DNA of 21,933 nt from Hyphomicrobiales bacterium (GTDB taxonomy: Bacteria > Pseudomonadota > Alphaproteobacteria > Rhizobiales > Rhizobiaceae): positions 1-21,933 of the forward strand of contig JAATGD010000112.1 of NCBI GenBank assembly GCA_015654965.1, read 5' to 3'. The notes beneath the pieces are model-generated. The model was not told the origin of the DNA. It did not search any database and saw nothing but the letters and a program-made list of their open reading frames with translations. Below are positions 8,237-16,624 of this stretch, one piece after another. A program made the position numbers and the translations under genes. How positions within the stretch are numbered: position 1 is the stretch's first letter; each line of letters opens with the position of its first letter.

Positions 8237-11200
8237 ATGAGTCTGCTCCTCGACCGCCTGAATTTTCTGGCCCGCAAGGATAACACCACCTTCTCGCAAG
8301 GCCATGGCGTCACCACCAATGAAAGCCGCGACTGGGAAGATGCCTATCGCAAGCGCTGGCAGCACGACAAGATCGTCCGCTCCACCCATGGCGTGAACTG
8401 CACCGGCTCCTGCTCGTGGAAGGTCTATGTCAAGGGCGGCATCATCACATGGGAAACCCAGCAGACCGATTATCCGCGCACCCGCGCCGATCTGCCCAAT
8501 CACGAGCCGCGCGGCTGTTCGCGCGGCGCAAGCTATAGCTGGTATGTCTATTCGGCCAACCGCGTGAAATATCCGCTCATCCGCTCGCGGCTGCTCAAAC
8601 TCTGGCGCAAGGAACGCGCCATCAAGGCCCCCGTCGGCGCATGGGCGGCAATCCAGTCCGACCCCGCCAAGCGCTCTGAATATATGAAGGTACGCGGGCT
8701 TGGCGGCTTCGTGCGCGCCACATGGGAAGAAGTCAACGAGATCATCGCGGCCGCCAACGCCTATACGGTCAAGACCTATGGTCCCGACCGCGTGGTCGGC
8801 TTCTCGCCGATCCCGGCAATGTCGATGGTGTCCTATGCGGCCGGCTCGCGCTATCTGTCGTTGCTCGGCGGCGTTTGCATGTCGTTCTACGACTGGTATT
8901 GCGATCTGCCGCCCGCCTCCCCCATGACATGGGGCGAGCAGACGGACGTGCCGGAATCGGCTGACTGGTATAATGCCGGGTTCCTGATGCTCTGGGGCTC
9001 GAACGTGCCGCAGACCCGCACCCCGGACGCGCATTTTTATACCGAAGTGCGCTACAAGGGCACCAAGTCGGTGGTGGTTTCGCCCGATTATTCGGAAGCC
9101 GCCAAATTCTCCGATCTGTGGCTGCATCCCAAGCAGGGCACTGACGCGGCGCTCGCCATGGCGCTCGGCCATGTCATGCTGCGCGAATATCATCTCGACC
9201 GGCAGGTGCCCTATTTCGAGGATTACTGCCGCAAATATACCGACTTCCCGATGCTGGTCACGCTCACGAAAAAGGACGGCCATTATGTGCCCGACCGTTT
9301 CCTGCGCGCTGCCGACTTCGACGATGCCCTGGGCGAAAGCAACAATCCCGACTGGAAGACGGTCGCCTATGACAACAAATCCGGCACCTATGTCGCGCCC
9401 GGCGGCTCCATCGGCTTTCGCTGGGGCGAGGATGGCAAGTGGAATCTGGAAGAAAAGAACGGCAAGGGCGAGGCTGTCGAACTCGCCAAGAGCTTTATCG
9501 ACAAGGCGGCGCATGATGGCGTCGCTGATGTGGCTTTCCCCTATTTCGGCAATCGCGAACATGATTATTTTGAAGGTACCGACCATGAAAGCGTGCTCAT
9601 TCGCAAGGTGCCGACACGCAAGCTGAAACTGAAGGACGGCGATGTGATGATCGCCACCGTATTCGATCTCTTTGCCGCCAATTACGGGCTTGATCGCGGT
9701 CTCAATGACAAGAACTCGGCCAAATCCTATGACGAGGGCCTGCCCTACACGCCCGCATGGGCGGAAAAGATCACCGGCGTGCCGCGTGATCAGATCATCG
9801 CCGTGGCGCGTGAATTCGCCACCAATGCCGAAAAGACCAATGGCCGTTCGATGGTCATTCTCGGTGCCGGTTTGAACCACTGGTACCATATGGACATGAA
9901 TTATCGCGGCATCATCAACATGCTGGTGATGTGCGGCTGCGTCGGCCAATCGGGCGGCGGCTGGAGCCATTATGTGGGGCAGGAAAAGCTGCGCCCGCAG
10001 ACCGGCTGGACGGCGCTGGCCTTCGCTCTCGACTGGAGTCGCCCGCCGCGTCACATGAATTCGACCTCGTTCTTCTATGCCCATACCGACCAGTGGCGTT
10101 ATGAGACGGTAAAAGTGCAGGATATCCTGTCACCAACCGCGCCCGAGGGCGCATGGGACGGCACGCTGCTCGACTACAATATCCGCGCCGAGCGCATGGG
10201 TTGGCTGCCTTCCGCGCCGCAACTCAAGACCAATCCGCTGGAAGTGGCCAAAGAAGCCGCGGCATCGGGCAAGGAAGCCAAGGATTTTGTCGCGGGCGCG
10301 CTGAAAGACGGCAACCTCACCCTGTCTTGCGAAGACCCGGACCATGAGGCCAACTGGCCGCGCAACATGTTCGTCTGGCGCTCCAACCTGTTGGGGTCGT
10401 CCGGCAAGGGCCATGAATATTTCCTGAAGCATCTTCTGGGCACCTCGAACGGTCTGCTCGGCAAGGATCTGGGAGAGGAAGGCGCGCAGGAAACGCGCGA
10501 AGCCGTGTGGCATGACGAGGCCCCGGAGGGAAAACTCGACCTTTTGGTCACGCTCGATTTCCGCATGTCCACGACCTGTGTTTATTCGGATATCGTACTT
10601 CCCACCGCAACATGGTACGAGAAGAACGACCTCAACACCTCCGACATGCATCCTTTCATCCATCCGCTGTCGAGTGCGGCGGATCCTGCCTGGGAAGCGC
10701 GCAGCGACTGGGACATTTTCAAGGGCATCGCCAAAAAGTTCTCGGAAGTGGCCCCGGAAGTGCTGGGCGTCGAGAAAGATGTGGTTCTGGTTCCAACGCT
10801 CCATGATACGGCGGGCGAACTGGCGCAGCCTTTCGATGTCAAGGACTGGAAGAAGGGCGAGATCGACCCGATCCCCGGCAAGACAATGCCAACGGTCGCG
10901 GTGGTCGAGCGTGATTACCCGAACCTTTACAAGCGCTACACCTCTGTCGGCCCGCTGCTGGAAAAACTCGGCAATGGCGGCAAGGGTATCGCGTGGAAGA
11001 CCGAACATGAGGTCGAGCTTCTCGGAAAGCTCAATGGCAAGGTGCTGGAGCCGGGCATTTCCGAAGGCCGTCCAAAGATCGAAACCGATATCGATGCCAC
11101 CGAAGTCATTCTGTCGCTTGCGCCCGAAACCAATGGCGAAGTGGCGGTCAAGGCATGGCAAGCGCTGTCAAAATTCACAGGCCGCGATCACACGCACCTC

Positions 11201-12013
11201 GCGTTGCCTAAGGAAGACGAGAAAATCCGCTATCGCGATATCGTCGCGCAGCCGCGCAAGATCATCTCCTCACCGACATGGTCGGGGATCGAATCCGAAA
11301 CCGTGCGCTACAATGCCTGCTATACCAATGTGCATTAGCTGATCCCGTGGCGCACGCTGACCGGCCGTCAGCAGCTTTATCAGGATCATCTGTGGATGCG
11401 CGCTTTTGGCGAGGCGTTCTGCGTCTATCGTCCGCCGATTGACACCAAACCCGTCAATCCGGCGATCCGTGCCAAGACGGACGGACAACCGCATCTGGTG
11501 CTGAACTTCATTACCCCGCACCAGAAATGGGGCATCCACTCGACCTATACCGACAATCTTCTGATGCTGACGCTCAATCGCGGTGGTCCGGTTGTTTGGA
11601 TTTCCGAACCCGATGCGGCGAAAGCCGGTATCGTCGATAATGACTGGGTGGAAGTCTATAATGCCAATGGCGCCATCGTTGCGCGCGCGGTCGTCTCGCA
11701 ACGCATGAAGGACGGCACCGTCTTCATGTATCACGCGCAGGAGAAGATCGTGAACACCCCCGGCTCGCCGCTCACCGGCCAGCGCGGCGGCATTCACAAC
11801 TCCGTCACCCGCATCATCACCAAGCCGACCCATATGATCGGTGGCTATGCCCACCTTTCCTATGGCTTCAATTATTACGGGACGGTCGGTGCAAACCGCG
11901 ACGAATTTGTCGTGGTGCACAAGCTTGAAAAGGTGGACTGGATGGAAGGTCCGCTGGAAGACGACAAGGAAAAGTCCCCACAGATGGCAATTGCCAAGGA
12001 GGCAGCAGAATGA
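8237..12013 (+). pseudogene. narG: narG: respiratory nitrate reductase alpha subunit, interrupted by amber codon
   Basis: The frame from the ATG at 8237 (AAGGAG upstream) to the TGA at 12011-12013 has 1259 codons, the normal NarG length, but codon 1034 (11336-11338) is TAG. NarG is the Mo-bisMGD catalytic subunit reducing nitrate to nitrite on the cytoplasmic face. H51, C55, C59 and C94 match the FS0 [4Fe-4S] ligands, and D223 in YDWYCDLPPASP matches the Mo-ligand aspartate. The stop lies in YTNVH-stop-LIPWRTLTGRQ, where E. coli NarG has HELIPWRTL, so GAG to TAG is the simplest origin. The 224 downstream codons keep FLTPHQKWGIHST-like and PTHMIGGYAHLSYGFNYYG blocks of the C-terminal MGD-binding domain. 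Truncation there should abolish cofactor binding. It lies 22 bases after narK; its stop overlaps the narH start (ATGA). Confidence 0.92.
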
Positions 12014-13548
12014 AAATCCGCGCTCAAATTGGAATGGTGCTCAACCTCGACAAGTGCATCGGCTGCCACACCTGTTCGGTGACGTGCAAGAACGTCTGGA
12101 CCAACCGTGAAGGCGTCGAATATGCCTGGTTCAACAATGTCGAGACCAAGCCCGGCATCGGTTTTCCAAAGGAATGGGAAAACCAGAAGAAGTGGAACGG
12201 CGGCTGGGTGCGCAAGAAGAACGGCAAGATCGAGCCGAAGATGGGCGCGAAATGGCGTATCCTCGCCAAGATTTTCGCCAATCCCGACTTGCCGGAAATC
12301 GACGATTATTACGAGCCTTTCACCTTCGATTACGACCATCTCCAGAGCGCGGGCGAAAGCAGGACCATGCCGACCGCGCGTCCGCGCTCGCTGATTTCCG
12401 GCGAGCGGATGGAAAAGATCGAATGGGGCCCGAACTGGGAAGAAATTCTGGGCGGTGAATTCGCCAAACGCTCGAAGGACTATAATTTCGAGGGCGTGGA
12501 AAAGGAAATCTACGGCCAGTTTGAAAACACCTTCATGATGTATCTGCCGCGCCTGTGCGAGCATTGCCTCAACCCGACCTGTGTCGCCGCCTGCCCGTCG
12601 GGCGCGATCTACAAGCGCGAGGATGACAGCATCGTGCTCATCGATCAGGAAAAATGCCGTGGCTGGCGCATGTGCGTCTCCGGCTGCCCCTATAAGAAGA
12701 TTTATTACAACTGGAGTTCGGGCAAGTCGGAAAAATGCATCTTCTGCTATCCGCGTATCGAAGTCGGTCAGCCGACCGTCTGCTCGGAAACCTGTGTCGG
12801 TCGCATCCGCTATCTCGGTGTCATTCTCTACGATGCCGACCGGATCTCGGAAGCCGCATCCACCGCCAATGAGCAGGATCTTTACGAAGAACAGCTCAGC
12901 ATTTTCCTCGACCCCAATGATCCGGCGGTGATCGAGCAGGCGCGCAAGGACGGCGTGCCGGAAGCGTGGCTTACAGCCGCCAAGCATTCGCCGGTCTACA
13001 AGATGGCGATGGAATGGAAGATCGCCTTCCCGCTCCATCCCGAATACCGCACGCTGCCGATGGTGTGGTATGTGCCACCACTCCCGCCGCTGCAATCGGC
13101 CGCCGCCGCAGGAAAACTCGGCATGGACGGCCCGCTGCCGGATGTGCGCTCCATGCGTATTCCGGTGCGTTATCTCGCCAATCTGCTGACCGCGGGCAAG
13201 GAAGAGCCGGTGATTTCCGCACTCGAACGCATGCTGGCCATGCGCGCCTATATGCGCGCCAAGACCGTGGACGGTGTTATCGATACGGCAATCGCCGAAC
13301 GCGTCGGCATGAGCGGTGAGATGATCGAGGAAATGTACCACATCATGGCGATTGCCAATTACGAGGACCGTTTCGTCATCCCGACCACCCATCGCGAGAT
13401 CACGGAAGACGCCTATGATGTGCGCGGCTCCTGTGGCTTCACCTTTGGCAATGGCTGCTCGGGCGGCTCTTCCGCGCCGGACCTGTTCGGCGCCAAGCGG
13501 CCCAAAACCGTCCAGACCCCGACCGATATTTTCCGGGAGCAGGTGTGA
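12010..13548 (+). CDS. narH: Respiratory nitrate reductase beta subunit (Fe-S electron transfer)
   Basis: A 512-residue NarH, full length for the family, that passes electrons from NarI haems to NarG through four Fe-S clusters. All ligands are visible: C16/C19/C22/C26 (DKCIGCHTCSVTCKN), C183/C186/C191/C195, C216/C222/C226 and C243/C246/C258/C262. W219 in CRGWRMC replaces the fourth cysteine, giving the [3Fe-4S] centre diagnostic of NarH. The ATG at 12010 overlaps the narG TGA (ATGA), implying translational coupling; the amber upstream in narG may therefore lower narH expression by polarity or loss of coupling. The gene itself shows no damage. Confidence 0.96.
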   Translation: MKIRAQIGMVLNLDKCIGCHTCSVTCKNVWTNREGVEYAWFNNVETKPGIGFPKEWENQKKWNGGWVRKKNGKIEPKMGAKWRILAKIFANPDLPEIDDYYEPFTFDYDHLQSAGESRTMPTARPRSLISGERMEKIEWGPNWEEILGGEFAKRSKDYNFEGVEKEIYGQFENTFMMYLPRLCEHCLNPTCVAACPSGAIYKREDDSIVLIDQEKCRGWRMCVSGCPYKKIYYNWSSGKSEKCIFCYPRIEVGQPTVCSETCVGRIRYLGVILYDADRISEAASTANEQDLYEEQLSIFLDPNDPAVIEQARKDGVPEAWLTAAKHSPVYKMAMEWKIAFPLHPEYRTLPMVWYVPPLPPLQSAAAAGKLGMDGPLPDVRSMRIPVRYLANLLTAGKEEPVISALERMLAMRAYMRAKTVDGVIDTAIAERVGMSGEMIEEMYHIMAIANYEDRFVIPTTHREITEDAYDVRGSCGFTFGNGCSGGSSAPDLFGAKRPKTVQTPTDIFREQV

Positions 13549-14261
13549 TGAACACGACACTCAAGATCATTTCGCTGCTGCTTTCCTACCCCTCCGAGGA
13601 GCTGAAGGCGGCAAAAGCTGAGCTGAAAACAGCGCTCTATGCGCAACAGGGCCTGTCGGCAGGCGTTCGCCGTCTGCTGGATAGCCTGGTCGATTATATC
13701 TGCGATGCCGATCTTTACGAGGCACAGGAGCGTTATGTGCATCTCTTCGACCGCGCACGCTTGCTGTCGCTGCATCTTTTCGAGCATGTGCATGGCGAAA
13801 GCCGCGATCGCGGTCAGGCCATGGTCGACCTGATGCAGATGTATGAGCAGAACGGTTTCGTGATCGATGCCAAAGAACTGCCCGATTATCTGCCACTGTT
13901 CCTTGAATTTCTCTCGACGCGCTCGAAAGAAGAAATCCACGACCTTCTCAGCCAGACCGGCCATATCACCACGGCGATTGGCGAGCGGCTGCGCAAGCGG
14001 CATTCGACCTATGCCAATGCTTTTGCAGCGCTCTTGCATGTCACCAATGCGAAAGCCGACAAAAGACTGGTGGTCGAATTGCTCGCGCAGGAAGAAGACG
14101 ATCCCGATGATCTCGCCGCCCTCGACCGTATCTGGGAAGAGGAAGCCATAACCTTTGGCGGCAATGCGGGTGAGAATGCTTGCGGACCGGACCGGCTGCG
14201 CATGCAGATGCGCGCCGCCCACCGCAAACCCGCCGCCCCCTCCACCCCGACCCAAATCTAG
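13548..14261 (+). CDS. narJ: Nitrate reductase assembly chaperone NarJ
   Basis: A 237-residue NarJ, a TorD/DmsD-family cytoplasmic chaperone that holds apo-NarGH for molybdenum cofactor insertion and membrane attachment. The all-alpha start MNTTLKIISLLLSYPSEELKAA, the YVHLFDRARLLSLHLFEHVHGESRDRGQAM block and ELPDYLPLFLEFLS are the conserved NarJ signatures. The narH stop TGA overlaps the ATG at 13548 (TGATG); an in-frame GTG one codon earlier is an alternative start. The C-terminus is proline/alanine-rich and poorly conserved, as usual. Stop is TAG at 14259-14261, so amber also serves as a normal terminator here. Confidence 0.95.
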   Translation: MNTTLKIISLLLSYPSEELKAAKAELKTALYAQQGLSAGVRRLLDSLVDYICDADLYEAQERYVHLFDRARLLSLHLFEHVHGESRDRGQAMVDLMQMYEQNGFVIDAKELPDYLPLFLEFLSTRSKEEIHDLLSQTGHITTAIGERLRKRHSTYANAFAALLHVTNAKADKRLVVELLAQEEDDPDDLAALDRIWEEEAITFGGNAGENACGPDRLRMQMRAAHRKPAAPSTPTQI

Positions 14262-14271
14262 GAGACGGACA

Positions 14272-15000
14272 ATGGCCTATATCCATACGTTTTTGTTCGG
14301 CATCTACCCCTATATCGCGCTGAGCGTTCTCGCGCTTGGCTCGATTGTCCGTTACGACCACGAACCCTATAGCTGGCGCTCCGGCTCAAGCCAGCTTTTG
14401 CGCCGCAAACAGCTTATGTGGGGTTCCGTGCTGTTTCATTTGGGCGTGTTGATGATCTTTGCCGGTCATTTCGTGGGCCTGCTCACCCCCATCCAGATTT
14501 TCGACACGCTCGGCGTCAGCCATGAAGCCAAGCAGATATTGGCCATGAGCGCAGGCGGTGTGGCGGGCATCATGGCGATCATCGGCGCAACGCTTCTCGT
14601 GCATCGCCGCCTGTTCGACCACCGCGTGCGCGCAAATTCCAGCACGTCGGACACGCTGATCATCATCCTTTTATGGCTACAGCTCTTTCTGGGGCTTTCG
14701 ACCATCCCCTTCTCCATGCAGCATCTCGACGGGCATGAGATGGTCAAGTTCATGAACTGGGCGCAAGGCATCTTCACCTTCAACACGGCCGCCGCGAGCT
14801 ACATCACGGATGTGTCGATCGTCTTCAAGCTGCACATCTTTCTGGGGCTGACGATCTTCCTGCTGTTCCCCTTCACCCGCCTTGTGCATATGTTGAGCGC
14901 GCCCGTGCGCTATATCTGGCGTCCCGGCTATCAGGTGGTGCGAAAGCGCAACCATAGCCCCGTTCCCGCGCATGCGCGGACACAAATGGAGCGCAACTGA
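14272..15000 (+). CDS. narI: Respiratory nitrate reductase gamma subunit (cytochrome b)
   Basis: A 242-residue membrane subunit with five hydrophobic helices that oxidises quinol and delivers electrons through two b haems to NarH. The four haem-ligand histidines are present: H56 and H66 in LFHLGVLMIFAGHFVG, and H187 and H205 in FKLHIFLG and TRLVHMLSAP; spacing equals E. coli NarI. I chose the ATG at 14272 (MAYIHTFLFGIYPY) because GGAG lies seven bases upstream and it matches NarI N-termini, although the frame is open to an ATG at 14155 inside narJ. Its TGA overlaps the next gene's ATG (ATGA). Confidence 0.96.
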   Translation: MAYIHTFLFGIYPYIALSVLALGSIVRYDHEPYSWRSGSSQLLRRKQLMWGSVLFHLGVLMIFAGHFVGLLTPIQIFDTLGVSHEAKQILAMSAGGVAGIMAIIGATLLVHRRLFDHRVRANSSTSDTLIIILLWLQLFLGLSTIPFSMQHLDGHEMVKFMNWAQGIFTFNTAAASYITDVSIVFKLHIFLGLTIFLLFPFTRLVHMLSAPVRYIWRPGYQVVRKRNHSPVPAHARTQMERN

Positions 15001-15923
15001 TGGTGACGCTTTTCGACAAAAAACAGCCCTCGAACACGCAATCAGGCGGGCATCATCAGCACGATCACCATGGTAGCTATTCGACTTATCAGGAGCCGGA
15101 TACGCGCATTCCGCCAAAACCGCGTCCAGTTTTCGATGCGGTGTCGGTCAATGGCGTCGCTATTGCCGAGACGGATATACTGACCGAAGCGCAAAACCAT
15201 CCGTCCGAAAATCCGGGCGCTGCCCTGCTGTCAGCCGCGCGCGCCTTGGCGGTGCGTGAACTGCTGCTGCAACGCGCGCAAGAGCTTGGCATCGCCCCCG
15301 AACGCGAAACCGATGCGGAAGGTCGGCTTGAAATCGATGAGGATGCGCTTGTGCGTCTGGTGATCGAAAAGGAAGTCGCGGTGCCAACGGCAAGCCCGGA
15401 GGAAGTGCAGCGCTTTTATGAGAACAATCGCCATCGTTTCACGAGCGAAGCGATCCTTGAAGCAAGCCACATCCTGATTGCCGCCGACCCCACGGATGAA
15501 CAGGCCCGCGAAAAGGCACGCAAGACGGCGACGAAACTGGCTGCTTCGTTGATTGCCGACCCGGCAAGCTTTGCCTTAATCGCGCAGGAATATTCGGCCT
15601 GCCCGTCGGGTGCGCAGGGCGGCAATCTCTGGCAGTTGACACGCGGCAGCACGGTGCCTGAATTCGAGCGAGCGGTAGAACGGCTCACACCCGGCGAAAT
15701 CACTGAAAACCCCATCGAAAGCCGTTTCGGCTTTCACATCGTGCGCCTTGATCGTCGCGTCGAGGGCGAGGTACTTCCCTTCGATTATGTGTCAGAGCGC
15801 ATTGCGGGCTGGCTCGAAGCCTCCACATGGTCCAAGGCCGTATCGCAATATATTGCCATTCTGGCGGCTGACGCGAATATTACCGGCATCGATCTGCTTG
15901 CAAATGACGGAGACAATGGATGA
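15000..15923 (+). CDS. Parvulin-type peptidyl-prolyl isomerase (NifM-like) of the nar operon
   Basis: A 307-residue protein with a SurA/NifM-like layout: a low-complexity His-rich N-terminus (HHQHDHH at residues 18-24), a helical region (about 50-145, with LLSAARALAVRELLLQRAQELGI) and a parvulin rotamase domain (about 150-252). In the domain ASHILIA (H157), EYSACPSGAQGGNLW (C201) and FGFHIVRL (H246) are the hallmark parvulin residues. No signal peptide or membrane anchor is visible, so it should be cytoplasmic, like NifM. Its ATG overlaps the narI stop and its own stop overlaps the next ATG, so it is translationally coupled to the nitrate reductase genes. A role in folding or maturing NarGHI is a reasonable inference; PPIase genes at the end of nar operons are known in several proteobacteria. 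Confidence 0.88.
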   Translation: MVTLFDKKQPSNTQSGGHHQHDHHGSYSTYQEPDTRIPPKPRPVFDAVSVNGVAIAETDILTEAQNHPSENPGAALLSAARALAVRELLLQRAQELGIAPERETDAEGRLEIDEDALVRLVIEKEVAVPTASPEEVQRFYENNRHRFTSEAILEASHILIAADPTDEQAREKARKTATKLAASLIADPASFALIAQEYSACPSGAQGGNLWQLTRGSTVPEFERAVERLTPGEITENPIESRFGFHIVRLDRRVEGEVLPFDYVSERIAGWLEASTWSKAVSQYIAILAADANITGIDLLANDGDNG

Positions 15924-16456
15924 GCGCCACGCCGATCCTGGCCGCGATCCGGGCCGTGAAGGACCAGCCGGTGGACATGCTGATGGCTGACGTCGCCGCA
16001 CGCGCCAGAGGGGCAGGATTGCGGGTGGCGGGTTTTCTGCAACATCGCGATCATGAAACGGACGAATTCTGCCGCGACATTGAAATCGAGCATATCACCA
16101 GCGGCGCGGTTCGCATTATCTCCCAGCCTCTGGGGTCAGGCTCGCAAGGATGCCGGCTTGATCCCGGCGCACTTGCCGATGTCGCGGGCGCTCTTCTCGC
16201 CGAACTCGATGAAGGTGCGGATCTGCTGATCCTCAACCGTTTCGGCAAGGGGGAAACCGAAGGCCATGGTTTTCGCGCCCTCATCGAAACCGCCTATGCG
16301 CGCCAAATCCCCGTGCTGACGGTCGTGCGCGAAACCTATGTCGATGGCTGGCAAGAATTTGCAGGCGATTGCGGCATATTGCTCGCGCCTCAGAGTGAAG
16401 ACGTCACAGGCTGGTTCGAGCGGCTTTTCACAGGCGCGCCCCGGCAAGTGGCTTAG
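15920..16456 (+). CDS. DUF2478 protein, last gene of nar operon
   Basis: A 178-residue protein resembling the DUF2478 family, whose members usually lie beside molybdenum enzyme or molybdate transport genes. Visible features are AGLRVAGFLQ, the cysteine/glycine segment LGSGSQGCRLDPGALADV and ADLLILNRFGKGETEGHGF followed by IPVLTVVRE, a layout reminiscent of nucleotide-binding alpha/beta folds. No canonical Walker A is seen. The ATG overlaps the PPIase stop (ATGA). Context suggests a role in molybdenum cofactor supply or NarG maturation, but the biochemical function is not established. Confidence 0.75.
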   Translation: MSATPILAAIRAVKDQPVDMLMADVAARARGAGLRVAGFLQHRDHETDEFCRDIEIEHITSGAVRIISQPLGSGSQGCRLDPGALADVAGALLAELDEGADLLILNRFGKGETEGHGFRALIETAYARQIPVLTVVRETYVDGWQEFAGDCGILLAPQSEDVTGWFERLFTGAPRQVA

Positions 16457-16460
16457 TATC

Positions 16461-16489
16461 TTGCGAAAAGTACCACCGGCACGTTATAC
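16461..16489 (+). promoter_or_regulatory. Candidate sigma-70-type promoter
   Basis: TTGCGA at 16461-16466 and TTATAC at 16484-16489 are separated by 17 bases, a good match to -35/-10 spacing. It lies just after the last nar-operon stop and about 135 bases ahead of the MDR dehydrogenase, so it could drive that gene and the acyltransferase separately from nar. Prediction by eye only. Confidence 0.4.
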
Positions 16490-16571
16490 CCGGCGCAACG
16501 TACAAGATCGGTTCATGACCTTGTATTGACGGCCAAACCGGATTAATCGGTGCGCCAACACGAATTTCCTG

Positions 16572-16605
16572 ATGATCCCGGAAAGCCATCGCTCTCCGGG
16601 ATCAT
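16572..16605. repeat. 11-bp stem hairpin upstream of MDR dehydrogenase
   Basis: ATGATCCCGGA at 16572-16582 and TCCGGGATCAT at 16595-16605 form a perfect 11-bp stem around a 12-base loop. No T-run follows, so it is not a standard intrinsic terminator for the nar operon, though it could act as a transcript-end or processing structure or an operator. The next start codon is only 19 bases further on. Confidence 0.6.
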
Positions 16606-16624
16606 GCTACGATAAGGAACACCC

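Noticed and set aside
8132..10084. 650-codon open frame on the minus strand opposite narG
   Set aside because: It is antisense to strongly conserved NarG sequence; its composition (His/Arg/Ala/Gly-rich, no domain) is what high-GC codon bias produces on the opposite strand.
11336..11338. Pyrrolysine or programmed recoding at the narG TAG
   Set aside because: Pyrrolysine machinery is not known from this bacterial group, the position is normally Glu, and no stimulatory structure is evident; kept only as a remote alternative.
11396..12013. Separate small gene starting at ATG 11396
   Set aside because: It is the C-terminal part of NarG in the same frame, without a convincing Shine-Dalgarno.
11875..13560. 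561-codon open frame on the minus strand opposite narH
   Set aside because: It shadows NarH, whose Fe-S cysteines prove the plus frame; no motif seen in the antisense product.
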